A stretch of 64,000 nucleotides of DNA from Prorocentrum cordatum (lineage: Eukaryota > Sar > Dinophyceae > Prorocentrales > Prorocentraceae). Position 1 is the stretch's first letter; each line of letters opens with the position of its first letter. Shown here one piece after another: positions 53,001 to 58,955 of this stretch. The notes beneath the pieces are model-generated. The model did no database searches. It saw nothing but the letters and a program-made list of their open reading frames with translations, and was not told the DNA's origin. The stretch is taken from positions 219,621 to 283,620 of the forward strand of contig CAUYUJ010015837.1 of assembly GCA_963575745.1 (NCBI GenBank). The letters run 5' to 3'. A program made the position numbers and the translations under genes.

Positions 53001-54097
53001 TGATTCGTGGCCTGAGCAATTCGTCAGACGGGGTCCGAGGATCGCGCCGCGTCGGCGATGCGTTCGCTATCCAGAGCCCGTCCAGAGCCCGGGTTTCTCC
53101 ACCCCGACGTCGCCGAGGCGTCGTCGGTGCATCGGCGCTGCGGTGCGATCCTTCGTCATCGTCTACTCTGGCCCCGTTCGGGCCGCCACCAAAGGTGGCA
53201 TGCGAGCCAGGTCAGCCCGACCCCGAGGACACGAACGACGCCCCGTGGACGTGCGCCAGGCTGGGCCCTCGCACTGGCGAGGCCTCGTGGCACGAGACCT
53301 CCCTGTACTGCTTCTCGATCATCCGGGACTCTGGCTACGAGCCCGAGCTGATCAGAGCCCAGCTTCCTCTCGGGGCTGGCATTTTCGGGTGCGACGAGTA
53401 CGGCCTGTACTCTACTGGCTCCGCCGTGCTCGGCGAAGACGTTTTCGGCCCAGTGGTCAGCACCCCGTTCCCCGGGGCAGAGGTGGGCACCAGCAAGGAC
53501 GGTACGGCGGCCAACACCAGGCTTTTCCTCAACGCTTGGGAGGCGGTGAACAAAGACGGTCGTTAGGGCAGAAGAGCATTCCGATACCGATGGCCATCCA
53601 CTCGGTTTCGACTTTTTGGGTCCTCCCAGGGGGGGGTCTGGGGATTGGTGGTATCAGTATCTTCTGCTCCCCCAGGTCGCTTGTGGAATCACGACTGGAC
53701 GGTGAAAGTGGACCCCGATGCCGTGCTACTACCCGACAGGCTTCGTGTCCGACTCAAGCCGCTCACTGGCAGCAATTCGTACATTGTCAATTGCGACAAA
53801 CCTGGAATGGCACCCATGATGTTCGGGTCTGTGGAGGTATTTTCCTTCCAGGCGATGCAGACCTTCTTTAGAGATGGCATGTCCTGCAGGAACAACATGC
53901 CGATCGACTCCTGGGGCGAGGACCTCTTCATTGGAGAGTGCCTGAAGACGCTGGGCACCAGCGCCGTAGACGACTTCTCGATGGTCCAGGACGGCGTGTG
54001 CAAGGGTGTCTTCTGCGGGGACATGTCTGCCGCTGTGTTCCACCCCTTCAAGACGATGGACGGGTGGATGGACTGCTACAAGCAGACTCAGAGGTGA
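28817..54097 (+). CDS. type II membrane protein with three Cys-rich modules and a GT31-like domain (9-exon, 25-kb gene)
   Basis: Proposed exons: 28817-29026, 32361-32571, 33041-~33284, ~33431-33631, 33823-33872, 49590-49695, 52855-52983, 53195-53558, 53676-54097. Every junction except 3/4 keeps frame and has short direct repeats at both splice sites. The product is about 645 residues: Arg-rich then hydrophobic N-terminal anchor, Thr/Pro linker, three modules with spacing C-x6-C-x4-CC-x6-C followed by WAxC and PW[TS]C-x2-LGxR, then a C-terminal domain with VDPDAV and GED motifs suggesting a sugar-nucleotide-dependent glycosyltransferase. A Golgi or surface role in glycan or thecal synthesis is inference. 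Intron 5 (15.7 kb) carries a whole LTR retrotransposon, two to three CTTGG elements and satellites. Stop TGA at 54095-54097 overlaps CAGAG|GTGAGC, a good donor, so a further exon cannot be excluded. Alternative: two or more genes, but exons 5/6 and 6/7 complete each other's modules. Confidence 0.75.
29464..29610 (+). repeat. introner-A-like sequence
   Basis: CGCTACCCGGGG, GTTCTTCGCTGTCGCC, GCTGGATTCGCCTTGGG and GGTCAGAGCGCGCC follow the family A interior seen at 27590 and 32763. Confidence 0.5.
30309..30463. mobile_element. foldback element with 46-base arms
   Basis: Arms 30309-30354 and 30418-30463 are reverse complements with a single mismatch (40 inner bases identical), e.g. ATCTATACACCACCACCGTG against CACGGTGGTGGTGTATAGAT. 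The 63-base centre repeats parts of the arms (CCAGGATGG, CCACCGTGCCAGG). Near-identical arms suggest recent origin or gene conversion. Confidence 0.85.
30535..31963 (+). mobile_element. CTTGG-core element, subfamily 1, copy C
   Basis: Starts TAATCGCTTCGCTCATCCTG and ends GGCCCGTCGGGCCGGCGAA. It contains (CTC)n at about 30690-30830, then a tandem ~131-base duplication (30945-31075 and 31080-31210; shared AGCTGCCCGCATTCGGACTT and GGGTGAGGGGAAGGGAGAG). The CTTGG core runs 31265-31780 with the spacer near 31560-31640 and the family tail. Confidence 0.75.
31985..32160 (+). repeat. repeat paired with 23505-23680
   Basis: Same order of strings as at 23.5 kb (GAAAGGGGCTCGCTGTTCC, GTTGCTCCTC, CTCCTCGTG, GCGTTCCTTCTGG, GACTGTAGTAG). 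It lies directly outside element C. Confidence 0.6.
32361..32571 (+). CDS. large gene exon 2
   Basis: After GAAGAG the frame reads ADRQAARREAWMGLDCDGAG and then CTLRSEVRHRLEAALALASS. It ends at CTCGAG, donor GCCGGA, phase 1. CTCGAG is repeated at the next acceptor. It gives a short luminal stem region. The minus strand is also open here, so strand is chosen by splice fit. Confidence 0.55.
32572..33040 (+). other. intron 2 of the large gene, with an introner piece and a hairpin
   Basis: GC-AG type. 32763-32860 resembles introner family A (AAGGTACCGGCACCGCTGCC, GGCTGGATGCGCCTCGGC, GGTCAGGACGCAGCC). 32873-32906 and 32974-33007 are 34-base inverted arms matching at 30 positions, starting GTCGGTGGTT. 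Confidence 0.6.
33041..33284 (+). CDS. large gene exon 3: Thr/Pro linker and Cys module 1
   Basis: Begins DDPADPAADPADPRG, passes through a Thr-rich linker, and enters module 1 at CSASGDDCTASRCCKEPGMQ followed by CYEK. Upstream phase 1 agrees with exon 2. The donor is uncertain: coding character ends between about 33283 and 33300. Confidence 0.7.
33431..33631 (+). CDS. large gene exon 4: end of module 1, start of module 2
   Basis: Reads NWATCRPECTPGPDPTDANG then DPWTCVELGPRS, a Pro-rich joint, and WVDRLCSANGEDCSESMCCK. It ends AAG (33629-33631), donor GATCTGG. The 5' edge is approximate; the frame stays open through the preceding intron. Confidence 0.7.
33632..33822 (+). other. GA-AG intron 4 made of introner family B
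   Basis: GCAAG|GATCTG and GCAAAG|GAGGCC bracket it. ATCTACACACATCCACCGCC and GGCGGTGGATGTGGATAT are inverted arms with ATCGATTTTCGGATGCCTC between them, then a second half with CCACATCTGCATCC and GACGGTGGATATGGAT. The same plan occurs at 54612-54775. Confidence 0.8.
33823..33872 (+). CDS. large gene exon 5: module 2 middle (50 bases)
   Basis: EAGNQCFKKDSRWATC plus two bases of the next codon. It supplies the C-F-x-K-K..WATC part of module 2 and ends CAG, donor GCGCGG, phase 2. Confidence 0.8.
34573..34847 (+). mobile_element. CTTGG-core element, subfamily 2, copy D, left part
   Basis: Head ACGCCTACGGCGAATCACCG, CCTTTTTGGAATCGCC, GCCAAGCTATCGGACC and TCCCCGAATCGGTTTGG equals the head of copy E at 44628. 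The CTTGG core starts at about 34725 and is cut at 34848 by the LTR retrotransposon; the right part resumes at 42523. Confidence 0.8.
34848..35139 (+). repeat. 5' LTR of the copia-like element
   Basis: Pairs with 42230-42522. Scattered substitutions and short indels separate the two, showing age. Confidence 0.85.
35141..35152 (+). other. primer-binding site
   Basis: TGGTAGCGGAGC lies immediately inside the 5' LTR and resembles the initiator-tRNA type site TGGTA.CAGAGC used by many copia elements. Confidence 0.55.
35172..35879 (+). pseudogene. copia gag, N-terminal part
   Basis: ATG 35172. A capsid-like stretch has GFPRFDGDAAAAQEWDERVR and KVKNGLSGRAWAHKGRED, the pattern of a folded gag helix bundle. 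The frame is then lost around 35590 and 35850-35880, the stop being at 35877-35879. Confidence 0.6.
35851..36535 (+). pseudogene. copia gag, C-terminal part with altered zinc knuckle
   Basis: An acidic stretch and VDVADLSEEEMQTFAAEAQR lie in one frame to 36297. A shifted frame then carries the knuckle CSACHEVGRWAGDPEC (about 36274-36324). The usual G-H-W-A-G-D has Arg in place of the zinc-binding His. Confidence 0.6.
36546..37330 (+). pseudogene. copia protease region remnant
   Basis: The frame 36546-36890 ends with APMLVGVDQMDVLDTLF and HNQVIF, which resembles the retropepsin C-terminal half (P-x-L-x-G-x-D). No D[ST]G active-site motif is readable, and TGA follows at 36888. A further frame, 37103-37336, begins the next domain. 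Confidence 0.45.
37314..37967 (+). pseudogene. accessory domain between protease and integrase
   Basis: Reads EDPYLTIVPFPSDALSAINN, then QAFAHVLFALAIVRHRMERG, RVLLENPMCSQVWNP and RCDQCASELRDDRGGLLQEP. A domain of this type (LLENP, W, then a DQC motif) sits in the same place in other protist copia polyproteins as far as I recall; the fold may be methyltransferase-like, but function is unknown. A frame break lies at about 37700. Confidence 0.4.
37907..39089 (+). pseudogene. copia integrase
   Basis: A zinc-binding N-terminus (KKLHIQFTHA ... KCDLC, H-H-C-C) ends at TAA 38152. The catalytic core follows with GMDTAYVPD (first Asp), HIDQGAPF (second Asp) and HGKVENKI (Glu), and a C-terminal part WVHYWRTGGGTRDLRRKWQG then PARVIG. 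Apart from the stop between zinc domain and core this is the best-kept piece. Confidence 0.75.
39860..40853 (+). pseudogene. copia reverse transcriptase fragments
   Basis: In shifting frames: DANFQPKCRVVGKGFQEKYD (about 40210), PRGVQGMGIPGI, NESIHGTSDAAGAWYRR and LCLRVDDMLMAFD, where VDD is the catalytic box. The first catalytic Asp region around 40300-40420 is scrambled. 39090-39859 is a frameshifted linker without a recognised motif. Confidence 0.7.
40928..41859 (+). pseudogene. copia RNase H remnant with hydrophobic C-terminus
   Basis: Broken frames end in WVRSEQQLADGLTLWQQFL, the usual RNase-H/pol terminus (V-x-S-x-x-Q-x-A-D-x-L-T). The same frame continues to TAG 41857-41859 with MTGFLIGILLVIVLCLLCG, a clear membrane-helix-like segment followed by KGRLIRRQF. 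Confidence 0.6.
42230..42522 (+). repeat. 3' LTR of the copia-like element
   Basis: Begins TGTGTCAGGATGGGTGTG and ends ATATCATTGACA, after which the CTTGG core of element D resumes at once. Confidence 0.85.
42523..43752 (+). mobile_element. CTTGG-core element, subfamily 2, copy D, right part
   Basis: Several core blocks are separated by spacers (GGAAAAAACAAATGCCACAG, AAAAGAAGGAAATGCCAC). The end CAATCTTTCCCGGACCCCAG, CGGGACGCGCCGGAGGCC and CAGGGGGAGTTC is identical in order to the end of copy E. Confidence 0.8.
43753..44149. other. no gene; CACACA/ATATACAC simple sequence
   Basis: Short dinucleotide stretches near 43876-43940 and 44110-44140 only. Confidence 0.6.
44150..44500. repeat. GCTAT pentanucleotide array, then TTTGCTTTTGC tract
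   Basis: (ATGCT/AGGCT)n runs to about 44345, then CTTTTGCCTTCGCTTTTGC-like hexamers to about 44465, duplicated around GCTCCCAGGG. Confidence 0.9.
44585..44625. repeat. CCCCTGTGATGAATCAACAGGGG hairpin repeat, copy 1
   Basis: AGCACGCCAGGCACCCCTGT followed by GATGAATCAACAGGGGG occurs here and at about 45932-45970, each directly in front of a CTTGG-core element. CCCCTGT..ACAGGGG can pair. Confidence 0.7.
44628..45895 (+). mobile_element. CTTGG-core element, subfamily 2, copy E
   Basis: Complete: head ACGCCTACGGCGAATCACTG through GGTTTGGAAAGAATTCGGGG, a (GGA)n insert at 44820-44873, two core blocks with spacers, and the end GGACCCCAGCGGGACGCGCC then AGGGGGAGTTC. Confidence 0.8.
45932..46690 (+). 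mobile_element. CTTGG-core element, copy F
   Basis: Opens with the same CCCCTGTGATGAATCAACAG leader as copy E, then TTCGGCTCATCCCGCC, closer to the subfamily 1 head. The CTTGG core follows with a spacer near 46380-46440. The right end is not resolved. Confidence 0.6.
47760..47940. repeat. CACCTCTACAC-type degenerate repeat
   Basis: Short units of CACCTCTACA and CACACC. No gene signal. 46691-47759 before it has no recognised feature. Confidence 0.6.
48108..48865 (+). repeat. 91-base tandem satellite, about 8-9 units
   Basis: Each unit has CGTTTCGTGGCCCCATAGGG, AGCTCCACCGAAGGCCCCAG, TGGCAGGGTCCGCATGCAG and TTCCACCTCCATTTCGGCGC. The start of the second unit has a partial internal duplication (GTGCTCCACCGA twice). 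Units are not separated by unique spacers. Confidence 0.9.
49085..49378. repeat. CACCCG / GACATC / CTGCGC hexamer tract
   Basis: Hexamer-based simple sequence in three successive flavours. Open frames are Pro/Ala/Thr/His repeats. Confidence 0.85.
49590..49695 (+). CDS. large gene exon 6: end of module 2
   Basis: Begins with the third base of a split Arg codon, then SDCLPGPLLTDVNSDPWSCL and PLGSRTPGNAARPAP. It ends GCGCCG, donor GTGCTC, phase 0. GTGC recurs at the next acceptor. Confidence 0.8.
49735..49925. repeat. GTCGTGGT-type minisatellite
   Basis: Units of GTCGTGGT, TCTTCGTGG and CGTCGTGG. Confidence 0.85.
50806..50963. mobile_element. TIR family 1 element, copy 6
   Basis: TTAAGTCGGCGTGTCCCTCC at the left, ATGTGCCCGGCCTGAA at the right; interior AATATTCAAAAGTAGT and AATAGTCAGGGGACGA. 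Confidence 0.8.
51464..51613. mobile_element. TIR family 1 element, copy 7
   Basis: Left end TTAGGTCGGGCATGTCCCCC, closest to the family consensus; right end GGGACACGCCCGACTCAGA. The interior has diverged. Confidence 0.75.
51722..51876. mobile_element. TIR family 1 element, copy 8
   Basis: Left TTAAACAGGGCGTGTCCCTC, right GGACATGCCCGACCTGA. Confidence 0.75.
52855..52983 (+). CDS. large gene exon 7: Cys module 3
   Basis: VPVPKWVATECSGPGKDCSK then THCCSQSGAQCFEKEAGSWA and ACK. It has the full C-x6-C-x4-CC-x6-C set followed by WAAC. Phase 0 at both ends, donor AAG|GTGCCA. Confidence 0.85.
52984..53194 (+). other. intron 7 of the large gene (GT-AG)
   Basis: CAAG|GTGCCA and CAAAG|GTGGCA show the usual direct repeat. 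Interior AGCCCGGGTTTCTCCACCCC, GACGTCGCCGAGGCG and GCATCGGCGCTGCGGT resembles 55115-55160 downstream of the gene. Confidence 0.75.
53195..53558 (+). CDS. large gene exon 8: end of module 3 and start of the catalytic domain
   Basis: VACEPGQPDPEDTNDAPWTC and ARLGPRTG close module 3. Then SLYCFSIIRDSGYEPELIRA, a short beta-like GAGIFGCDEYGLYSTG and FLNAWEAVNKDG follow, a plausible N-terminal half of a nucleotide-sugar-binding fold. Phase 1 at the donor. Confidence 0.85.
53559..53675 (+). other. intron 8 made of introner family A
   Basis: GACG|GTCGTT at the donor and CCCCAG|GTCGCT at the acceptor; GGTCG is repeated at both sites. CCGATACCGATGG (53581) and GGTGGTATCAGTATC (53648) are the eroded inverted termini, comparable to the perfect ones at 6019-6128. 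Confidence 0.8.
53676..54097 (+). CDS. large gene exon 9: GT31-like catalytic half and stop
   Basis: NHDWTVKVDPDAVLLPDRLR carries the putative DXD metal site. MFGSVEVFSFQAMQTF follows, then SWGEDLFIGECLKTLGTSAV, resembling the E-D-V-x-x-G-x-C-L-x-x-L-G block of GT31 beta-1,3-glycosyltransferases. It ends FHPFKTMDGWMDCYKQTQR and TGA. The frame is intact. The GT31 link is by motif order only. Confidence 0.85.
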
Positions 54098-55740
54098 GCC
54101 GGCGACGCCGCAGGCGTCGGGGGACGATCATTACGCATACCACCTCGCCGATCCTGGTCTGGGCCGATCCTGGCCCCCGGCTTGGTGCGCACGCGCCTCC
54201 TCGGCGAGGCCAGGAGGCCGTCGGCACCGATCCTGGGCCCGGGATGGGCTCGGCCAGGCTCGGTCGGGCGGCCAGCTCCGGCGTCCGCCCGAGGCTGCCT
54301 CGGTGCGGGCCTCCAGCAGGGAGCCGAGCCCGGTCCGGAGCACCCCGCTGCCGGCGGCGGTGGGGGCGCGGAGAGCGGCGCTCGCCGACCTGAGGTCTCG
54401 CCTGTTCGCTGCCCGCCCTCCCTCGCACTGCTCGCCGCTCGCGCGGCGGGGCTGCTCGCTCGCGCAGTGGGGTTGCTGGGGCGCTGCCGCGCCCCACCGC
54501 GGCGGGCTTCGCCCGCGCGGCGGGTCGGGCACGCACGGCCCGCCGCCCCGTGCTCTCGCACCGCTCGCGCCAGGCCGCAAGGGCCGAGCGGCCTCAGCTG
54601 AGGCGGGGCGATTCACACATAACCACCGCCTGGAGGATCGATTTTCGCGGACCTCCGAAGGCGGTGCATACGCATAGGGTGTGGCCCCCGGGGGAGAAGT
54701 ATGTTCATACCCACCGCCCGCTTGGCCTCCAGGGCGTCGGTTCCCAGGCGGTGGATACGGATAACTCCCCGCCCCGCAGCATAGGCCTCCCTGGGCGGCC
54801 ACGCTTCGCGGGCTCCGCGGGTTGCCCGGCCGCGCATACTTGGCCGACGCAGGCGCGGTCGGAGCAGCGCGCCGCGTCGCCAGCGCGTCGGTGATGCTTG
54901 GCCGCGCGCTCAAGGGGGCGGCGCGAGGGGGCGGCCTTCAGAGCAGGGGGGGGGGCCTTCGTGTAATGGCCCAGGGGCCTCTAAGACGCCTTCCTTGTTC
55001 GCCGGGAGGGCTGATGAGAACGCGCTGCCTTCCCAGTAGTTCCCCCGCCTTCTCAGAAGGCCGCCTGCTTCGCCCTGACCCTCTGGGCGCAACGCCAGGG
55101 TGCGGCGCGGTCGGGGGCCAGGTTTTCTCCATCCCGACGTCGCCGATGCATCGGCAATGCGGTTCTGTCGTCCGACCCTGCTTGTTTTGCGCCATTTTGG
55201 AGGCAGCCAGCGGATGGTGCGTCGAGAGCGGCGCAGACCCGCCTCGGGAATTTGGCTAACGCCTGGCTAGAGTCCCTGGCATTAGTTAGCTTCGATGCTC
55301 AGTCCATGTTAGGCGAAGTCTCCCGCGCGTGGTGCGTGCACAGCCCACACTATTGGGGGTACTTTAGTCCAGATGCTATCCGTTCTGGTGCGTAATTCAT
55401 GAGCAGATCATCTTTCGTTTGCAGCGGTCTGCATCTGCGAAGCATGCGCAGATTTGCGGCCATAGCGATGGGTCTTGCCCCTCAGATCTGTTCAGCGTTT
55501 CGTGTTGACGGCCGTGCTGTAGTAAACGATGTGGAATTATTCACAACAGAGCTCACGCTGTGCCGCGGCGCAGGCCAGAGTGCTTCAAAGCTCGCACGAT
55601 GGCGCAGAAAACACACTGGGGCGTTTCAGTCTCCTGACGCCTCTCCGCTGCCGGCTCTCCCCCGTCGCCTCCTCGCCATCTCCTCATCCCTCCCAGCCTG
55701 TCTACTCCCATGCCGCCCTGCAGAACATCGCGGGAGTAGT
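54098..55740. other. 3' flank of the large gene; introner-B-like sequence, no further gene seen
   Basis: 54612-54775 repeats the intron 4 plan: CACCGCCTGGAGGATCGATT, GAAGGCGGTGCATACG, then CATACCCACCGCCCG and CAGGCGGTGGATACGGAT. That could mark an intron of a continuing gene if exon 9 is spliced at 54094. 55115-55160 resembles intron 7. Otherwise nothing is recognised. Confidence 0.5.
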
Positions 55741-55764
55741 CTGACTTACAGTCGCAGCGGCTCG

Positions 55765-56004
55765 TGCCGAGGAGGAGGAGGAGGAGGAGGAGGAGGAGGA
55801 GGAGGAGGAGGAGGAGGAGGAGGCGGAGGCGGAGGAGGCGGAGGCGGCGGAGGCGGCGGAGGCAGAGGAGGCGGAGGAGGCGGAGGAGGCGGAGGAGGAG
55901 GAGGAGGCGGAGGAGGAGGAGGAGAGGAGGTGGAGGAAGATGAGGAGGCGGGAGGAGGAGGAGGAGGGAGGAGGAGGAGGAGGAGGAGGAGGAGGAGGAG
56001 GAGG

Positions 56005-56077
<73 letters not shown>

Positions 56078-56095
56078 GCGAGCCGCCGAGTAGGG
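55765..56095. repeat. GGA/GGC microsatellite ending in CAG
   Basis: (GGA)n and (GGC)n mixtures, then (GGAGCA)n and (GCA)n at 56035-56075. Frames are poly-Gly/Glu/Ala. Confidence 0.95.
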
Positions 56096-56309
56096 AGTAA
56101 AGACGGAGGGGTGCAGGACGAAAAGGTGAGACAGCACAATCGCACACATCACGTGGAGAGCATGCCGCGCACACGCTCAGCAGGGCTCTGCGGCAGTGGA
56201 GCACACCACGCCCCGTGCACGAAACCAGTCAGACACCAGCCCACGCACAGCACGGGTGTTAGTGCACATGCAAAACGAATTATTTTTTGTTCGTCGGCAA
56301 CGTGGGGAA

Positions 56310-56735
56310 AGTGGGGTGAGTGGGAATGTGGTGGGACAATGGTGGGGACAGTGGGGAAAGTGAGACACTGGTGGGGGCACTGGTGGGGACAGCGGAGACA
56401 ATGGTGGGAACAGTGGGGACAGTGGGACAGTGGTGGGGACTGGGACTGTGGGACGGTGGTGGTGGGGACAGTGGTGTGGGGACAGTGGGAATATGGTGGG
56501 GACAGTGGGACAGTGGTGGGGATAGTGGTGGTGGGGACAGTGGTGAGGGCGATGGCGAGGACGGCGGTGGGACAATGGGACAGAGGTACAGTGGGGGCAA
56601 TGGTGGGGACAGTGGGGACAGGTGGGAACAGTGGGACAGAGCTCAGTGGACAGCGGCGGGGACAGTGGGACAATGGGACAGAGGTACAGTGGGGACAATG
56701 GTGGGGACAGTGGTGCGGACGGTGGTAGGGACCCT
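56310..56735. repeat. GTGGGGACAGTGG minisatellite
   Basis: Degenerate units of GGTGGGGACA and GTGGGACAGT. Confidence 0.9.
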
Positions 56736-56764
56736 GGAGTCGTTTGCCAGCGGTGAGCGTGGGG

Positions 56765-57110
56765 GGTGGGGGGGGGATGGATTCGAACCGGTAGTGACCC
56801 CCCCGGATTTCTGGAGGGGTGGGTGGGGGGTTCGAACCCGTAGTGACCCCCCCCGGTTTTTTGGAGGGGGGGAAGGGGTTCAAACCCGTAGTGACCCCTC
56901 CTGGTTTCTGGGGGGGGGAGGGGTTCGACCCCCCCCCGGTTTTCTAGAGGGGGAGGGGGTTCGAACCGGAAGTGACACCCCCCGGGGGGGGGGAGGGGTT
57001 CGAACCGGTATTGACCCCCCCTGGTTTTTGTTGGGGGGGGGAGGGATTCGAACCTGTAGTGACCCCGCCCCGGTTTTCCGGAGGTGGGAGGGGGACGTAG
57101 GGGGGAGCGG
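56765..57110 (+). repeat. ~65-base tandem repeat with GGTTCGAACC..GTAGTGACC
   Basis: About six units each hold GGGGTTCGAACC, GTAGTGACCCC, CCGGTTTT and a G run. Confidence 0.9.
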
Positions 57111-57284
57111 TTTGCCAGGGGGAAGGGGGGGGGTCCAGCAGGAGGGGGGGGATTTTCGGAGGGTGGGGGACTCCCGGGTTCGGAGGAAGAGGGGAGGGAA
57201 TTTTCCACAGGAAAGCGGCGGTGGATCACGCTCTCTCAAATCACGGGAGCCTTATAAACCCGCTTTTCATTCCGTCTGTGGCGT

Positions 57285-57400
57285 CGATTCGCGTCGGCTA
57301 GCTTCTGGGAGAGTCGATGAGATAGCGCCGGTTAGCGTCGATTTGCGTCGATTTAGCGTCGATTAGTGTCGATTTAGCGTCGGTCAGCGTCGATTCGCAA
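57285..57400. repeat. GCGTCGATTTA repeat
   Basis: About nine copies of a 9-12 base unit, GCGTCGATT(TA). Confidence 0.9.
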
Positions 57401-57545
57401 GAGCCGACAAGATGGTATGGGAGGCTCCAATCAGTTGCCACCGAACTCCTCTCGCCGATCAACGAGCCGATCAACGATTCGGGCAACCCGATGGGCGGCG
57501 GGGGTAGGGTTCGGAATTCCTGGAACACGTGGCGAAATTCGAACC

Positions 57546-57592
57546 TCACCCCTGCCTCCCATCGATTCAGGAGAACCGATGGGAGGCAGGGG
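57546..57592. other. perfect 16-bp hairpin
   Basis: CCCCTGCCTCCCATCG and CGATGGGAGGCAGGGG are exact complements around a 12-base loop. Confidence 0.8.
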
Positions 57593-57620
57593 TAGAGTTC
57601 TGATGTCGTCACCTAGCCAC

Positions 57621-58222
57621 GGGGGCGGGACTCGAACCTCACCCGAGGTTTCACCCGCCGCAAGAAAAGAGGGGCTCCGCCAGCTTCTCCACGGGCGAGG
57701 GACGCCCGAGGCCCCTGCTCGGAGCCGCAGGCCGAGGGCGCCTCCCTGGAGCCCCCCGCCAGAGCCGAAGCGGCCGCTCGCACGAGCGAAAGGATCGTGG
57801 CGTCAGCATCGGCGGGGCCGACGCCCGCCCCGCCGCGCTGGCAATCGGGCACGCGCGCGGTGTGGGCAGCAAGGTGGTGCAGGGGGGGGGGGGGAGGCGC
57901 CAGCCACAGCTGCCAGTGGGGAGCCGCCTCCGAGAACGTGCAGCGGAGGCCCATGCCAAGAATCACCCTGCTTGCCTCCAGGTTGCCATGGGTTTCTTGG
58001 GTTTCGATGGTTTTGCCATGGAGAGCGCGACGCTCCCACACCAAAAATCGACGGACGCCCTGGGGTCTCAGGGTTGGGTTTTTTGTGTGAGGTTTCTTGT
58101 GGTCGGGCCCCCACTGTACAGGATGGTGGAGACGCCAGCCACAACTGCCAGTGGGGGCGGGACTCGAACCTCATCCGAGGATGCACCGCCGCAGAAGAGG
58201 CTCCGCCAGCGCTTCCAGAGGC
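57621..58222 (+). repeat. ~70-base direct repeats around the dispersed repeat
   Basis: 57621-57690 and 58154-58222 share GGGGGCGGGACTCGAACCTC, CCGAGG, ACCCGCCGCA and GAGGCTCCGCCAGC. CCAGCCACA.CTGCCAGTGGGG also recurs at 57898 and 58135, on both sides of the dispersed repeat, as if insertion came with flank duplication. Confidence 0.7.
57949..58125 (+). repeat. dispersed repeat, copy 2 (pairs with 3242-3408)
   Basis: See the copy at 3.2 kb. This one carries a small TTTCTTGGG duplication (GGGTTTCTTGGGTTTCGATGG). Confidence 0.75.
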
Positions 58223-58955
58223 CTGGCCAGGATCCTGGGGCCAGGCTCGGGCGGGCTCGGAGGGGGAGGAGTGTGCTCGGACAGTTCCTAAACATCCAGC
58301 CCTCCCCGGTGCACATGTCCACAAGTCGTCGGGGGACAGACGGGGCCTGGGAGGGCCCTATGGGCCTCTCAACCCAGACTGGCGGAGCCTGAGGGGTCTC
58401 ACTGCGCCTGCCTGCGCGCTCTGCCTTTGGCGGACCGCGCGCAACGCCGACACAGAGCACATTGTCACCCGCGAAGGGCCATCACAGGCTCACGTCCCTG
58501 CCTGGCGGGGGGTGCATGCGGGAGCGGCGGGCGCGAGGCCGCACGTCGGCCTCCCCGGCGCTGGCGCTGGCGGTGCCGCGCCTGCCGCGCCACCGGTGGG
58601 GCACGATTTGGACGCGACTCCACGAGCTCTGGAGTGCTTCAGCCACGCGCTTGTTACGCAGCCGCGCTTCCGCGCCTTGCACATCTTCGGCACGCCCGCG
58701 CAAGACTTCACGTTCTGAGTGGATCCCGCCTCTGTCCGCCTTTCCCTACGTCCCTCTCCGCTTTCTGTGCCCCAGTTCGTTCTGCCCCGCCCGTAGCCCG
58801 ACCGGCGCCTGCACCGGCTTCGACCCGCTTGCGCCCGCTGACCCAAAAAAGTTCCAAGCCACGCGCAGAGGGGGTCGGGGGAAGGGGGAGGTTTTTTGGA
58901 AGCACCCCCGCTTCTGAGGGGCGGGCCTTACGTACAGATGTAGGGCCGGCGCCTT
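58223..58955. other. no recognised gene
   Basis: A + strand frame reading GHDLDATPRALECFSHALVT and onward to DFTF (about 58598-58718) looks protein-like, but splice context and family are lacking. The rest is GC-rich without features. Confidence 0.35.

Noticed and set aside
57417-58718. 433-residue + strand open frame
   Set aside because: It runs through three unrelated repeat segments, including the dispersed repeat shared with 3.2 kb.
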